Shown here one piece after another: positions 32,443 to 43,200 of a DNA stretch of 52,689 nucleotides. Location: NCBI RefSeq assembly GCF_003696365.1, contig NZ_RFFM01000010.1:1-52689 (forward strand), given 5' to 3'. A model generated the notes under the pieces. It did no database searches. It was not told the origin of the DNA and saw only the letters and a list, made by a program, of their open reading frames with translations. How positions within the stretch are numbered: position 1 is the stretch's first letter; each line of letters starts with the position of its first letter. The translations under genes and the position numbers were made by a program. The DNA is from Stutzerimonas zhaodongensis (lineage in GTDB: Bacteria > Pseudomonadota > Gammaproteobacteria > Pseudomonadales > Pseudomonadaceae).

Positions 32443-33375
32443 CTATGCCCTGCGCAAGCCAACCAGGTTCGGCATGCGTTTACGGATCAGGTCCGCGAAC
32501 AGTCGGAGTTTCGCAGGATGGCTACGAGCGTGAGGGTAGATGAGGTAGACGGGCAGGGGGGCCGCCTGCCACTGGGGGATAAGCTGTATCAAGCGGCCTT
32601 GCTCGATATCGCGCGCAACTACCCAGGCGGAGCTGACGCATGCGCCGAGCCCCTCCAATGCTGCGCCACGCAGCGCATACAGGCTGTCGGTACTCATCCG
32701 TGGCTGTATTGAAAACTTATGAACGCGACCGTCCGCCAAACAGTTCAAGACTACCTCGTCGGTATAGTAGGTGCGTAAGGCCAGCCAGGGTAAGCGCTGC
32801 AGTTGCTCAGCAGAATTTGGCAGGGCGCCAGGTCCCAAAACCTCCGGAGCTACCACCACTATTCGAGGGATCTCGCCGAGTCTGATGGCGACCACAGAAG
32901 GGTCCTCGATGACGCCAACCTGAATCGCACAATCGATGCCCTCGGCCGTGAAATAGGGCCTACGGTCATGCAGCACCCATTCGACACTCACGTTTGGATA
33001 CTGGCGAAGGTATTCGCCAAGCGGGGCGATCAGCTGGTCCTGCCCGAACGCGTGGGGCACCTGCACGCGAAGCGTTCCGCGGGGATCGTCGCGAGCGCCG
33101 AGCAGTTCGGCTTCCATCTCCCCCCAGCTATCTAGGACCTGCCTGGCAAAGGCGTAGCACCGTTCACCGTCGCCGGTAAGCTGCATACTGTGAGTCGAGC
33201 GATTGAGCAGCTGCAGACCAAGGGATTGCTCGAGCGCCTTGAGTCGGCGGCTGACGGTGGGCTGGCTTGTGCTCAACTGCGCCGCAGCGGCCGACAGGCT
33301 CCCGGCGTCGACAATGCGTATGAAAGTGCGCAGCAAATCGATGCGGTCGAGGCCAGAGGCGAGGGCTTTAGTCAT
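32443..33375 (-). CDS. LysR-family transcriptional regulator
   Basis: The 310-residue protein has the LysR winged helix (LRTFIRIVDAGSLSAAAAQLSTSQPTVSRRLKALEQSLGLQLLNRSTH, residues 15-61) and an effector domain of the CrgA/YafC type. It is divergent from the MFS gene at 33472, with 96 bases between starts, the classic layout in which the regulator controls its neighbour. The inducer is unknown. Confidence 0.9.
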   Translation of the reverse strand: MTKALASGLDRIDLLRTFIRIVDAGSLSAAAAQLSTSQPTVSRRLKALEQSLGLQLLNRSTHSMQLTGDGERCYAFARQVLDSWGEMEAELLGARDDPRGTLRVQVPHAFGQDQLIAPLGEYLRQYPNVSVEWVLHDRRPYFTAEGIDCAIQVGVIEDPSVVAIRLGEIPRIVVVAPEVLGPGALPNSAEQLQRLPWLALRTYYTDEVVLNCLADGRVHKFSIQPRMSTDSLYALRGAALEGLGACVSSAWVVARDIEQGRLIQLIPQWQAAPLPVYLIYPHARSHPAKLRLFADLIRKRMPNLVGLRRA

Positions 33376-33471
33376 ACGTTTCGCGCATAATTGACATGTT
33401 TTTAAGGCTACTACAGCGCCGCTCGATACGCGATGAGAATGAGCCTGCCCAACAGTTCATTTGGAATCGCC

Positions 33472-34701
33472 ATGACATCTGCTCATCTATCCACTGCGCT
33501 TTATCAGAGCGCGCCTGCTCCCTCGCGCAAACTGATTCTTCTGCTGGCAACCGGTGCCGGACTTAGCGTTGCCACCCTGTATTACAGCCAGCCCATGCTG
33601 GGCCTGCTGGGTGCGGATATCCAGGCAGGCGAACAGACTGTCGGAATGGTCCCGATGCTGACGCAGCTCGGCTATGCGCTCGGGATCCTGTTTTTGGCCC
33701 CTCTGGGTGATCGCTACGATCGGCGTCGAATCATTCTTACTAAAGCCGTCATGCTGATGCTCGCACTGGTGCTCAGCAGCATCGCCCCCGGCGTCGGTAC
33801 CTTGCTCGTAGCCAGTCTTGTGATTGGCGTCGCCGCCACCATGGCGCAGGACATTATTCCGGCTGCCGCGACGCTCGCTCCCGAAGCGCAACGAGGCAGA
33901 ATCGTGGGCACGGTCATGACGGGCTTGCTGCTCGGCATCCTGCTGTCACGGGTCATGAGCGGGCTGATCGCAGATCAGTTCGGATGGCGAACGGTGTATG
34001 CGATTGCTGCGGGTTCGATCGCGTTGGTGGGCGTCGCCACCTGGCGAGGTCTGCCGCGTTTCACCCCAACCACAGCGCTGGGTTATGGCGCTCTGCTCGG
34101 ATCGATGCTCAAGCTGTGGTCGCGGTATCCAGCCCTGCGCCGCGCGGCTGTAGCCCAAGGTCTGCTGTCAGTTGCGTTCAGCGCGTTCTGGTCGACACTC
34201 GCGGTTATGCTTCATACGCAGTTCGGTTTGGGCAGTGCGGCGGCCGGTGCGTTTGGCCTTGCTGGCGCCGCTGGCGCATTGGCCGCCCCGTTAGCAGGCA
34301 GGCTGGCCGATCAACGTGGCCCCGTGCAGGTGACGCGACTCGGCGCTGCCTTGACTGCTGCATCGTTTGCCGTACTGGGCTTGGCAGGTGCCGTTCCGAT
34401 GGAGTCACAGCTCGCATTGATAGTAGTTGCCGCCATTGGTTTTGACTTCGGCATTCAAGCAACATTGGTTGCTCATCAGGCGATCGTCTACGGGATTGAT
34501 CCACCAGCTCGGAGTCGATTGAACGCAGTTCTGTTCACCGGCGTGTTTGTTGGCATGGCCACGGGGGCCGGCTTAGGCAGTCTAGCGCTGGCTCAATGGG
34601 GTTGGAGTGGGGTGGTTGTACTCGCGACGCTGGCGTCTCTCGGCGCGCTAGGCATCCTATTGGCGAATCACCCAGATCGGAACTGGCCCTCTGGGCTCTA
34701 G
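33472..34701 (+). CDS. MFS transporter, divergent from LysR regulator
   Basis: The 409-residue protein has about 12 hydrophobic segments, with the MFS loop LAPLGDRYDRRRIILTKAV between helices 2 and 3 and a symmetrical second half (PLAGRLADQRGPVQVTRLG). It begins with a polar segment of 20 residues. The ATG at 33472 is chosen; an upstream ATG at 33433 would extend it by 13 residues without added features. The family covers drug and sugar efflux. Substrate is unknown. Confidence 0.88.
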   Translation: MTSAHLSTALYQSAPAPSRKLILLLATGAGLSVATLYYSQPMLGLLGADIQAGEQTVGMVPMLTQLGYALGILFLAPLGDRYDRRRIILTKAVMLMLALVLSSIAPGVGTLLVASLVIGVAATMAQDIIPAAATLAPEAQRGRIVGTVMTGLLLGILLSRVMSGLIADQFGWRTVYAIAAGSIALVGVATWRGLPRFTPTTALGYGALLGSMLKLWSRYPALRRAAVAQGLLSVAFSAFWSTLAVMLHTQFGLGSAAAGAFGLAGAAGALAAPLAGRLADQRGPVQVTRLGAALTAASFAVLGLAGAVPMESQLALIVVAAIGFDFGIQATLVAHQAIVYGIDPPARSRLNAVLFTGVFVGMATGAGLGSLALAQWGWSGVVVLATLASLGALGILLANHPDRNWPSGL

Positions 34702-34877
34702 CAGTAGCCTTCGTTGGCGGGGCGCTCATGTTGTTGCCGGAGCGCAACCCGGTCGACGCTTTATTGATGAACGCTGAGAAAACCGAGACGTTGATCCTGT
34801 TTCGCGGCTTCGCCTGTTGAAGCCCATGGCATCCCTTCTTAGGATCGCGCACCAAACTGGTCCACAAGGAATGTGCC
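34702..34877. promoter_or_regulatory. Likely promoter region of the cdi operon
   Basis: This 176-base gap precedes cdiB and must hold its promoter or readthrough from the MFS gene. No clear sigma-70 pair or terminator is visible. An AAGGA ribosome site lies 7 bases before the cdiB ATG. Confidence 0.3.
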
Positions 34878-36653
34878 ATGCAGTACGTCGGCTTTTGCCG
34901 CAGGCGGGCCTCAGGAAAAGAGCACCCGCAACCGCCTGTTAGCTGTACACCCATCGGCAGGGCCGTGTCAGCGCGAATAGGTGCCGCGGTTCTTGCAATG
35001 ATGCTCAGCGAAGCGAGCGCGCAGGTGCCGGGTGCTGAGGATGAGCTTTTGCGTCAGCGCGAACGCGAGCGGGTTCTTCAGGAGCAACTCGAAGCACGTC
35101 CGGATGTGCGTTTGCAGGCGCCTACCATCGATTCGGGCGATCTCCCTTCGGGCGAGGTGCCTTGCTTTCCCATCAACGATATTCGATTGATTGGCGAGGC
35201 TTCTCATCAATTTCAGTGGGCGTTGAGCGCAGCAAACCCAGACCACGATCGAGCCGTCGGCCGATGCCTGGGAGCGGGCGGAATCAATCTGGTGATGGGC
35301 CGTATTCAGAACGCGGTCATCGAGCGGGGCTACGTCACTACTCGAGTCCTGGCCGAGGCTCAAGATCTCAAAAGCGGAATATTGGTTCTTACCATCCTTC
35401 CTGGTCGTATCAACGACATCAGGTTTGCCGAAGGTACAAGCCGGCGCGCCAATGCTTGGAATGCATTGCCAGCGTCGCCGGGTGATCTTCTGAATCTTCG
35501 CGATATCGAACAGGCTTTAGAGAACTTCAAGCGTGTGCCGACAGCGGACGCGGACATCCAGATTGCGCCCGCTAGCGCTGTTGACGCCAAGCCGGGTGAG
35601 AGCGATGTCGTAATAGCATGGACGCAGAGTTTCCCAGCCCGGGTGAGTTTCTCGTTCGATAACTCGGGCAGCAAAGGAACGGGCAAGTATCAGGGAAATG
35701 TTGCGTTGTCTCTGGACAACATCTTTTCCCTCAACGATCTGTTCTATTCAAGCTTCACGCACGACCTAGGCGGCGGTGAATCGGGCGATCGCGGATCCAA
35801 AGGCAACACGCTGCATTATTCGTTGCCATTTGGTTACTGGACGTTCGGACTAACGAGCAGCGAGTTCGACTATCACCAGTCTGTAGCAGGTGTAAACCAG
35901 TCTTATCTTTATCGGGGTGAGAGCCGCAACAATGAGCTTCGGTTGTCGCGAATGCTTTATCGGGACGCGGTACGCAAGACCAGCGCTTGGAGCAGTTTCT
36001 GGAGTCGCTCTTCGGAGAATTTCATCGATGATACGGAGATCGAAATTCAACGGCGTCGTATGGCTGGGTGGGAGGCCGGAGTCAGCCATCGAGAGTATCT
36101 GGGTGCCTCTACGCTGGAAGTCAGCGCGGCTTATCGACGCGGAACGGGTGCTCATTCGGCACTTGTCGCACCGGAAGACGAATTCGATGAGGGTACGTCT
36201 CGATCCAAGATCATAACGGCCAGTACCCAACTACAAATTCCTTTCGAACTGTACGCGCAACGGCTCCGATACATCGGCAGCTGGCGTGCGCAATGGAATC
36301 GAACACCGCTGGTTCCTCAGGACCGCTTTGCGATAGGTGGGCGATATACCGTCCGTGGTTTTGATGGTGAGAGCGTTCTGTCTGCCGATAGGGGCTGGAC
36401 GATACGCAATGAACTTGGCTTTAGCTTGGGCTCTACAGGTCAGGAACTCTATGCCGCCGCTGATTACGGCCGCGTCGGCGGGCCATCCAGCGAATACCTG
36501 ATAGGCCAAGATCTTGTCGGCGCGGCAGTCGGCATAAGGGGCGGTTACAAGTGGCTCTACTACGACTGGTCCTGGGGAACACCGCTCAAGAAGCCAGATG
36601 GCTTTGAGGCCGCGAAGGTCACCAGTGCCTTTACCGTGTCCGTTTCGTTCTGA
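34878..36653 (+). CDS. cdiB: CdiB/TpsB-family two-partner secretion transporter
   Basis: The 591-residue outer-membrane protein has a signal-like segment ending near SEASA (about residue 48), an alpha-helical Gln/Arg/Glu-rich plug region (DELLRQRERERVLQEQLEARP), POTRA domains (CFPINDIRLIGE; GYVTTRVLAEAQDLKSGILVLTILPGRI), and a beta-barrel with the conserved L6 motif VRGF (about residues 492-495) and a C-terminal Phe. It exports the downstream CdiA. The gene is followed 11 bases later by the acyltransferase gene, so the three form an operon. Confidence 0.93.
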   Translation: MQYVGFCRRRASGKEHPQPPVSCTPIGRAVSARIGAAVLAMMLSEASAQVPGAEDELLRQRERERVLQEQLEARPDVRLQAPTIDSGDLPSGEVPCFPINDIRLIGEASHQFQWALSAANPDHDRAVGRCLGAGGINLVMGRIQNAVIERGYVTTRVLAEAQDLKSGILVLTILPGRINDIRFAEGTSRRANAWNALPASPGDLLNLRDIEQALENFKRVPTADADIQIAPASAVDAKPGESDVVIAWTQSFPARVSFSFDNSGSKGTGKYQGNVALSLDNIFSLNDLFYSSFTHDLGGGESGDRGSKGNTLHYSLPFGYWTFGLTSSEFDYHQSVAGVNQSYLYRGESRNNELRLSRMLYRDAVRKTSAWSSFWSRSSENFIDDTEIEIQRRRMAGWEAGVSHREYLGASTLEVSAAYRRGTGAHSALVAPEDEFDEGTSRSKIITASTQLQIPFELYAQRLRYIGSWRAQWNRTPLVPQDRFAIGGRYTVRGFDGESVLSADRGWTIRNELGFSLGSTGQELYAAADYGRVGGPSSEYLIGQDLVGAAVGIRGGYKWLYYDWSWGTPLKKPDGFEAAKVTSAFTVSVSF

Positions 36654-36664
36654 GGCCGCTGATC

Positions 36665-37183
36665 ATGCGATTCGACAATTTAGAAATTATGGCGCCTGGG
36701 CTCATTGATGAGCCGTGGAGTGAAGCTTCAGCGTTGGGCGCTGCCACATGGCTCTGGATGCATTCGGATGCACACCGTGACGCTCCGCTCCATGCACTTC
36801 CCACGGTGCTGCTTCCTGCAATCAAACATCGGCAATTCATTGTCGGTAGCGAGGCGGGAAAGCCCGTTTTTTACATGTCCTGGCTGCGCCTCAATGAAGA
36901 GAGCGAGCGACGATATCTGTGCCACTCACCACTTGGGCTTTCCGAGCAAGATTGGAATAGCGGCGATCGCATGTGGTTTGAGGATTGGATAGCACCGTTC
37001 GGTCATTCGGCCATCGTTAGACGATTGCTTCAGGGCCAACTGCTGCCGAATCGTTGCGCTCGCTTTCTGCACCACAGGGGCGAGCAGCGAGGCGCGCGCA
37101 TCAAAACCTTTATTGGAAACAACGTAACGCGCGAACAGGCGGGTGCCTGGTTTGCCGCAAGACTTCCCTCTGTGACGTTCTAA
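36665..37183 (+). CDS. cdiC: HlyC-like toxin-activating lysine acyltransferase (CdiC)
   Basis: The 172-residue protein matches the RTX toxin acyltransferase family: LGAATWLWMHSDAHRDAPL with Ser34 and His37 (equivalent to HlyC Ser20/His23), PTVLLPAIKHRQF, and SGDRMWFEDWIAPFGH with Asp101 (HlyC Asp92). HlyC-type enzymes move a fatty acyl group from acyl-ACP to toxin lysines. Between cdiB and cdiA it is CdiC, reported in some E. coli and other cdi loci, and probably acylates CdiA. All catalytic residues are kept. The ATG follows cdiB by 11 bases. Confidence 0.92.
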   Translation: MRFDNLEIMAPGLIDEPWSEASALGAATWLWMHSDAHRDAPLHALPTVLLPAIKHRQFIVGSEAGKPVFYMSWLRLNEESERRYLCHSPLGLSEQDWNSGDRMWFEDWIAPFGHSAIVRRLLQGQLLPNRCARFLHHRGEQRGARIKTFIGNNVTREQAGAWFAARLPSVTF

Positions 37184-37221
37184 ACACTCTTGGGCGGCGT
37201 CGTACCGCAAATGGAATTGCA

Positions 37222-40200
37222 ATGAATAAGAACCTCTACCGCGTTGTTTTCAACAAGGCTCGCGGGCTGCTGATGGTAGTGGCCGAAAATGTGAGCAGTC
37301 AGGGGAAATCACCCGGAGCGTCTGATGGTCCTGTTGGAACCCGGTGCGTCGCAGTCATCGGCGGCGTCCGGTTCGCAATCATGGCTGCTCTTGGGCTTGT
37401 TGCCGTTATCAGTACGCCATCCTGGGCGTCTGGAGTGGTCGCTGACTCAACTGCGCCATCGAATCAACAGCCAGGCATCATCAACAGCGCCAACGGCACG
37501 CCTCAGATCAATATCCGCGCGCCCAGTGCGGCTGGCGTATCGCGGAACACCTACAGCCAGTTCGATGTTGAGGGTAAGGGCGTCATCCTCAACAATTCAA
37601 ATCGCAGCGTCCAGACTCAACTCGGTGGATGGATCGAGGGTAATCCACTACTCGGACAGACCAGCGCTCGGGTCATTCTCAATGAGGTGAATGCGGCCAA
37701 TCCGAGCCAGCTGCGCGGTTATACCGAAGTGGCCGGACAGCGTGCCGAAGTCATCATTGCCAACCCTGCAGGGATTACCTGTAACGGTTGCGGTTTCATC
37801 AATGCTGAACGCGCCACGCTCACTACCGGTCGGGCACAGATGGAAAATGGGCGCATTACCGGATTTGACGTGACAGGCGGGACGCTTCGGATCGAGGGAA
37901 AGGGGCTCGACACTGCCCAATCCGACTACACGAACCTGATCGCCCGAGCAGTTGAAGTGAACGCCGGGATCTGGGCAAACGATCTCAAAGTCACCGCCGG
38001 GCGGAATCAGGTCAACGCCGATAATACGCAGGCCAAACCGTTGGCGGACATCGCCGCAGAAATGCCGAGCGTCGCCATCGACGTCGCTCAACTGGGTGGC
38101 ATGTACGCCGGCAAGATTATGTTGATTGGCACGGAGTCAGGCGTAGGTGTTCGCAACGCCGGACAGATTGGCGCCATGGCCGGCGATGTCACTATCAGTG
38201 CAGACGGCAAGATACAGAATGCCGGCACGATCAGCAGTGCGGTCTCTACCCGAATAAACAGCCGTGACGCAATCGGCAATAGCGGATCGCTGTACGCCAA
38301 GGGTGATGCGATCCTTGAGAGCGCCACGATTATCCGTAACAGCGGAACCATTGCGGCTCAAGGCGACGTCAATCTCAAGGCTGCAACGATCGTCAGTGAC
38401 CTGAACTCGACACTGGCGGCGGGCTTGACGGACGACGGTGAACTAGGGCGTGCTGGTAACCTTGTCCTGACAGCCGAACAGATCAAGTCGAATGGACAGA
38501 GTCTGGCCGGAGGTGATGTCACCGCTCGCGGAGTGAATGTCAATTTTAGCGGAGGCGAGATCAGGGCCGGGAACATCCAGATCGAATCAGGCCAGCTCGA
38601 CCTATCAGATAGTACTGTGGACGCTTCGCAACGCCTGTCAGCGAACGCGACTTCAGCGCTGATCACGGAGCGGGCGCGAGTCACGGCCGATTCGCTAAGT
38701 ATCGATGCTGGAACACTGTCAAACCTAGGTGGCGAACTCGTACAGTCAGGTACGGGTAGCACGACCATACGGGTTGCCGGCGCGCTGGGTAACCAGGATG
38801 GGCGCATCGCCAGTAACGGCTCTGACCTTCGTATTGACGCGGCTGCTGTAGACAACACGAAAGGCCGGATTGAGCATGCGGGCAACGGCCTGCTGGATGT
38901 TCAGACCGAATCGTTTGATGGCTCCCAGGGCTTGCTAGCCAGCAACGGATCGCTCCAGGTGAAGGCAAACGACGTTGTCCTTGATAGCAGTGTAACTCAG
39001 GGCCGGGGTATTTTTTTTCAGGTCGGCGATCTCAGCAACCGCGGCGGGAAAATGCTGCAGGTAGGCGACGATCCGCTGAGCATCACCGCCACAGGCCGTC
39101 TGGATAACCATGGCGGCCTCATCAGCAGTAGCGGACCGGCAACCTTGAAAGCTGGAATGCTAGACAACACCGCAGGCAAGGTTCTGTCCACGACCGGTGG
39201 AGACCTGGTTATAGCGGCTGAGGGATCGGTTGTTAATACCAACGGAACCTTGGGATCGAGCGGTGCCGCCACCCTGACCGCTTCATTGTTCAGCAACGGC
39301 GGGGGCACGCTGAGTGCGGCGGATAGCCTTGCAGTCGCAGCCGATGACCTGAATAACGCCAAGGGCACAGTGGCTGCCAAGCAGGACGTCACGATTACAA
39401 CCGAGCGACTGAACAACGAGCAAGGCGTTATTGGCTCCGTGGACTCGGATCTGACGATCAGCGTGAAGGAAAAGCTGGGCAATGCGGCAGGCCGGCTGGA
39501 GGCCGCTGGTGACATCAGCGTGAATGCCTCCGGTATCGACAATGCAAAGGGCACCATCAGCGGGCATAACCTGGATTTGGACGCTCACGGAGAACGTCTG
39601 GACAACGGTGGAGGAACGATTAACGCCCAGGCGGGCTTGGTTTCCGAAAGCGGCGAACTGCTCAATGTCGGAGGCCTGATCCAATCGGCGGGGGACCTCA
39701 AGCTAGACACGGGGTCCGACCGGCTTGTTAACGCAGCCTCAGGCGACGCCGGAGGCATAGTCAGTCAGGGTGAGCTGCAAATCCTAAGTGCACACGTCCT
39801 CAATGATAAAGGCTTTATCGCGGCCAAAGACGACGTACTGCTTCAAGCAACAAGCGTCATAAACCGCGGACAGGTGATTGGTGAGGCCGGCATTCGGATT
39901 CACGGCTCCAATCTAGCCAACGAGGCGGGCACGATCCAGGCGCGCAGCGATATCGGTCTGGCAATCGCGCAAGATATCAATAACACCGGGGGTTTGATCC
40001 GCTCGGGCAGTCACCTTGATATTGAGGCTGTCAAACTAGACAACAGCCTGACCTCAGGCGCTGAAACTGGCATCGAGGGACGTTCGATGCGCCTGGCCGT
40101 TGATAGGGTTATCAACCGGTCTGGGGCCATTCGGGCAGACGAATCAATTGAGATCGGTGCCAGCCAGTCCGTCGACAACGACAGCGGTCTTATCTCGGGA

Positions 40201-43200
40201 GGCACGCAGCTGAAGGTCAGTGACCGCGACCCCAGCCTGCAGCGCCTGTCGGTATCGAACACCGGCGGAACCCTGATAGCAGGCAATCTCCTATCGCTCA
40301 ACGCCGCCTACTTCTCGGGTACCGGCCGGGCCTTGAGCCTGGGTGACCTGACATTCCGCAGCCACAATGGGTTGACCAATAGCGGTCAGTTTCAGGCGAA
40401 CAATGTGCTTGATCTGGCGGTTGCTGGCGACCTAACCAACAGCGGCAGCTTGGTGGCAGGTTCGCTGCTGCTCAGCGCCAAATCCTTGAACAACCTTGTC
40501 AGCGGGGAAATCAGCGCGTCACAGGTGAGCGTAGAAGCCAGTGACTCGCTCGTTAACCGGGGCCTGATCGACGGCCAGCGCGTGCGGCTGCAAGCCAATG
40601 CGTTAACCAACCTCGGGACTGGAAGGCTGTACGGCGATCAGCTCTCCGTTGAGGCGACTAGCCTTGTAAACAGCGACGAGAATGGCAGTGCGGCTGTCAT
40701 TGCCGCGCGGGACGAACTCAATATCGGCGCCGACGTGCTTAGCAATCGCGAACAGTCGCTGATCTTCAGCGCCGGGGATCTGTCGATCGGAAAGACGCTA
40801 ACGGCCGATGGGAAGGCGCAGGGGCGTGCCCAGTGGCTCCATAACGCGAGCGCTACGATTGAGTCGATCGGCAACCTGTCCATGGATGTGCAGAGTATCC
40901 GCAACACCAATGAGCACTTCAGTACTCGCATTGCCGAGGTCAGCCGAGAGGCGGTACAGGAGTACCAGCTCTCCGGATCATCCAATCGCTACTCCAAAGA
41001 CCAAATCACGCTAACCCATGACGAGGTAGATTACCTTCACACGCCTGACGGGAGCGACGATACCTGGAATCGATACGACTACACGCGCGTCATTCAAGAG
41101 ACGCAAATCGTCTCCTCGGCCCCTGCGCAGATTCTGTCGGGTGGCAACTTGCTGATCAAGTCAGGAGATGTCCTCAACGATAACAGTCGGATCATTGCCG
41201 GCGGTTTGCTGCAGGGCCACATTGATCAGCTGACCAACACCGAGCTGCAAGGTGAGCGCGTCATTGCAGATCAAGGCTCGGTCACCAATTTCTACCGCAA
41301 GAAGAAAAAGGGACGCGATGACCAGGGCAGTAGTCGTGCGGCCTATACACCGGCGCCCGTCATCCAATCGATATCCCTGTCGCCTGCCGTCTACCAACAG
41401 ACTGCCAACGTGGTCGGTACCGGCACGTCGGTGGCCGGACACGGCAGCCAGCTAGTAGCCCAGCAGGTCGCCACAACCGGCGCACTGACCGCAAATGCCG
41501 GTGGAATGCATCAGGTCGGATCGATCATCGAGGTTGCCGCTCAATCATCCGAGCAAGGAAGTGCTGTCCCAGAGCACGTTCGCACCGGCGGATACTCGGT
41601 AAGTCTGCCCACCAGCAGCTTGTTCAAAACCAACCCGAGCGCACGCACCGGTTTCCTGATTGAAACCGATCCCAAGTTCGCAAGCTATCGGACCTGGTTG
41701 TCCTCCGACTACATGCTGGACCGGCTTAGAATCGATCCGGCGCAGAGCCAGCTTCGTCTTGGCGATGGTTTCTATGAGCAGAGACTTGTTCGCGAGCAGA
41801 TCGCGCAATTGACTGGGCGGCGCTTCCTGGAGGGCTATGCAAGCGACGAGCAGCAGTATCGATCGCTGATAGACAATGCCGTTACCGTCGCGAGCGAGTG
41901 GCAGCTCGTCCCAGGCATTGCACTGACGGCTGAGCAAATGGCGTCGCTCACCAGCGACATCGTTTGGCTAGTCGAGCAGCCGGTAACGCTTCCCTCCGGA
42001 GAAGTCAGGACCGTCCTGGTACCTCAGGTCTATGTTCGCGTGAAAGAGGGTGATCTTGACGGCTCAGGCGCCTTGATTGCCGGCCAGCAGCTCAACCTGG
42101 ACATCAGCGGTGATGTGATCAACAGCGGTAGCCTGGCTGGCCGCAGCGTCATGTCGTTGACTGCACAGAATATCGACAACCTCGGTGGACGCATCCAGGC
42201 TGACAAGGCATCAATTCAAGCACGTGAGAACCTCAATAACCTCGGCGGGCTGATCGGCGCGGTGGATTCGCTGTCCCTAAGCGCAGGACAGGACATCACT
42301 GTTGCGTCCACCACCCATGAGAGCTCAGGCGCGCAAGGAGGCCGGACAAACCTGTCCAGGGTGGCAGGGCTCTTCGTCAGTGGCGCCAACGGCACCATGA
42401 AGGTGAGTGCAGGCAACGATGTCAATCTCGATGCTGCACAGGTGGTCAATGCTGGCGACGGCCAAACGGCAATTAGTGCTGGTCGAGACATCAACCTGGG
42501 GACGGTTTCAGAGGCGCACGAGCAATCCATCGCCTGGAACGCCAGCAACTGGCGTAAAGATGCCAGCCGAACGGAGGTCGGCTCTGTCATTCAGTCTACC
42601 GGCGACCTTCAGCTGAGCGCCGGTCAAGACATCAACGCCCGTGGCGCAGATGTAACAAGCGACAAAGGGATGGTACTGGCTGACGCGCAGCGTGACATCA
42701 ATCTCACTGAGGCCGAGAACTACCAGTTCGCCGACGAGGCGCACAAGTTCAAGGGCAAGAGTGGGATGTTCTCAAGCAAGACCACGACGACCCGAGATAC
42801 CGTCACCCAGACCCTGGTGGCCGGCTCTACCGTCAGTGGTGAGCAAACGTATCTGCAGGCCGGTCGAGACATCAACGTGCGCGGCAGCAATGTGGTTTCC
42901 ACGCAACAGACGATCCTGGTAGCTGACAACAATATCAATATTGAAGCGGCGGCCGACCGGGTCACCGAGCGTCACGACAAGACGGAGAAAAAGAGCGGCT
43001 TGTTCAGCGGTGGCGGCATCGCGGTAACGATCGGGAGCCAGCAGCAAAGCGTCGAAGATGAATCGACTCGGCGGACAGCGGTTGGCAGCACCATCGGTTC
43101 AACTGACGGCGATGTCTTGATTGCCGCTGGGAAAGATTATCGCCAGGTGGGTAGCCAAGTCGTCGCCCCCAAGGGTGATGTCGATATCAGCGCCGAGCGC

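Noticed and set aside
34596..34820. 74-codon plus-strand frame at the end of the MFS gene
   Set aside because: Mostly an out-of-frame overlap with the transporter gene and short beyond it.
38200..41000. Repetitive DNA in cdiA considered as a CRISPR array or DNA repeat block
   Set aside because: The repeats are degenerate protein repeats (N-x-G-x beta-helix units) in a single frame, not regular DNA repeats with spacers.
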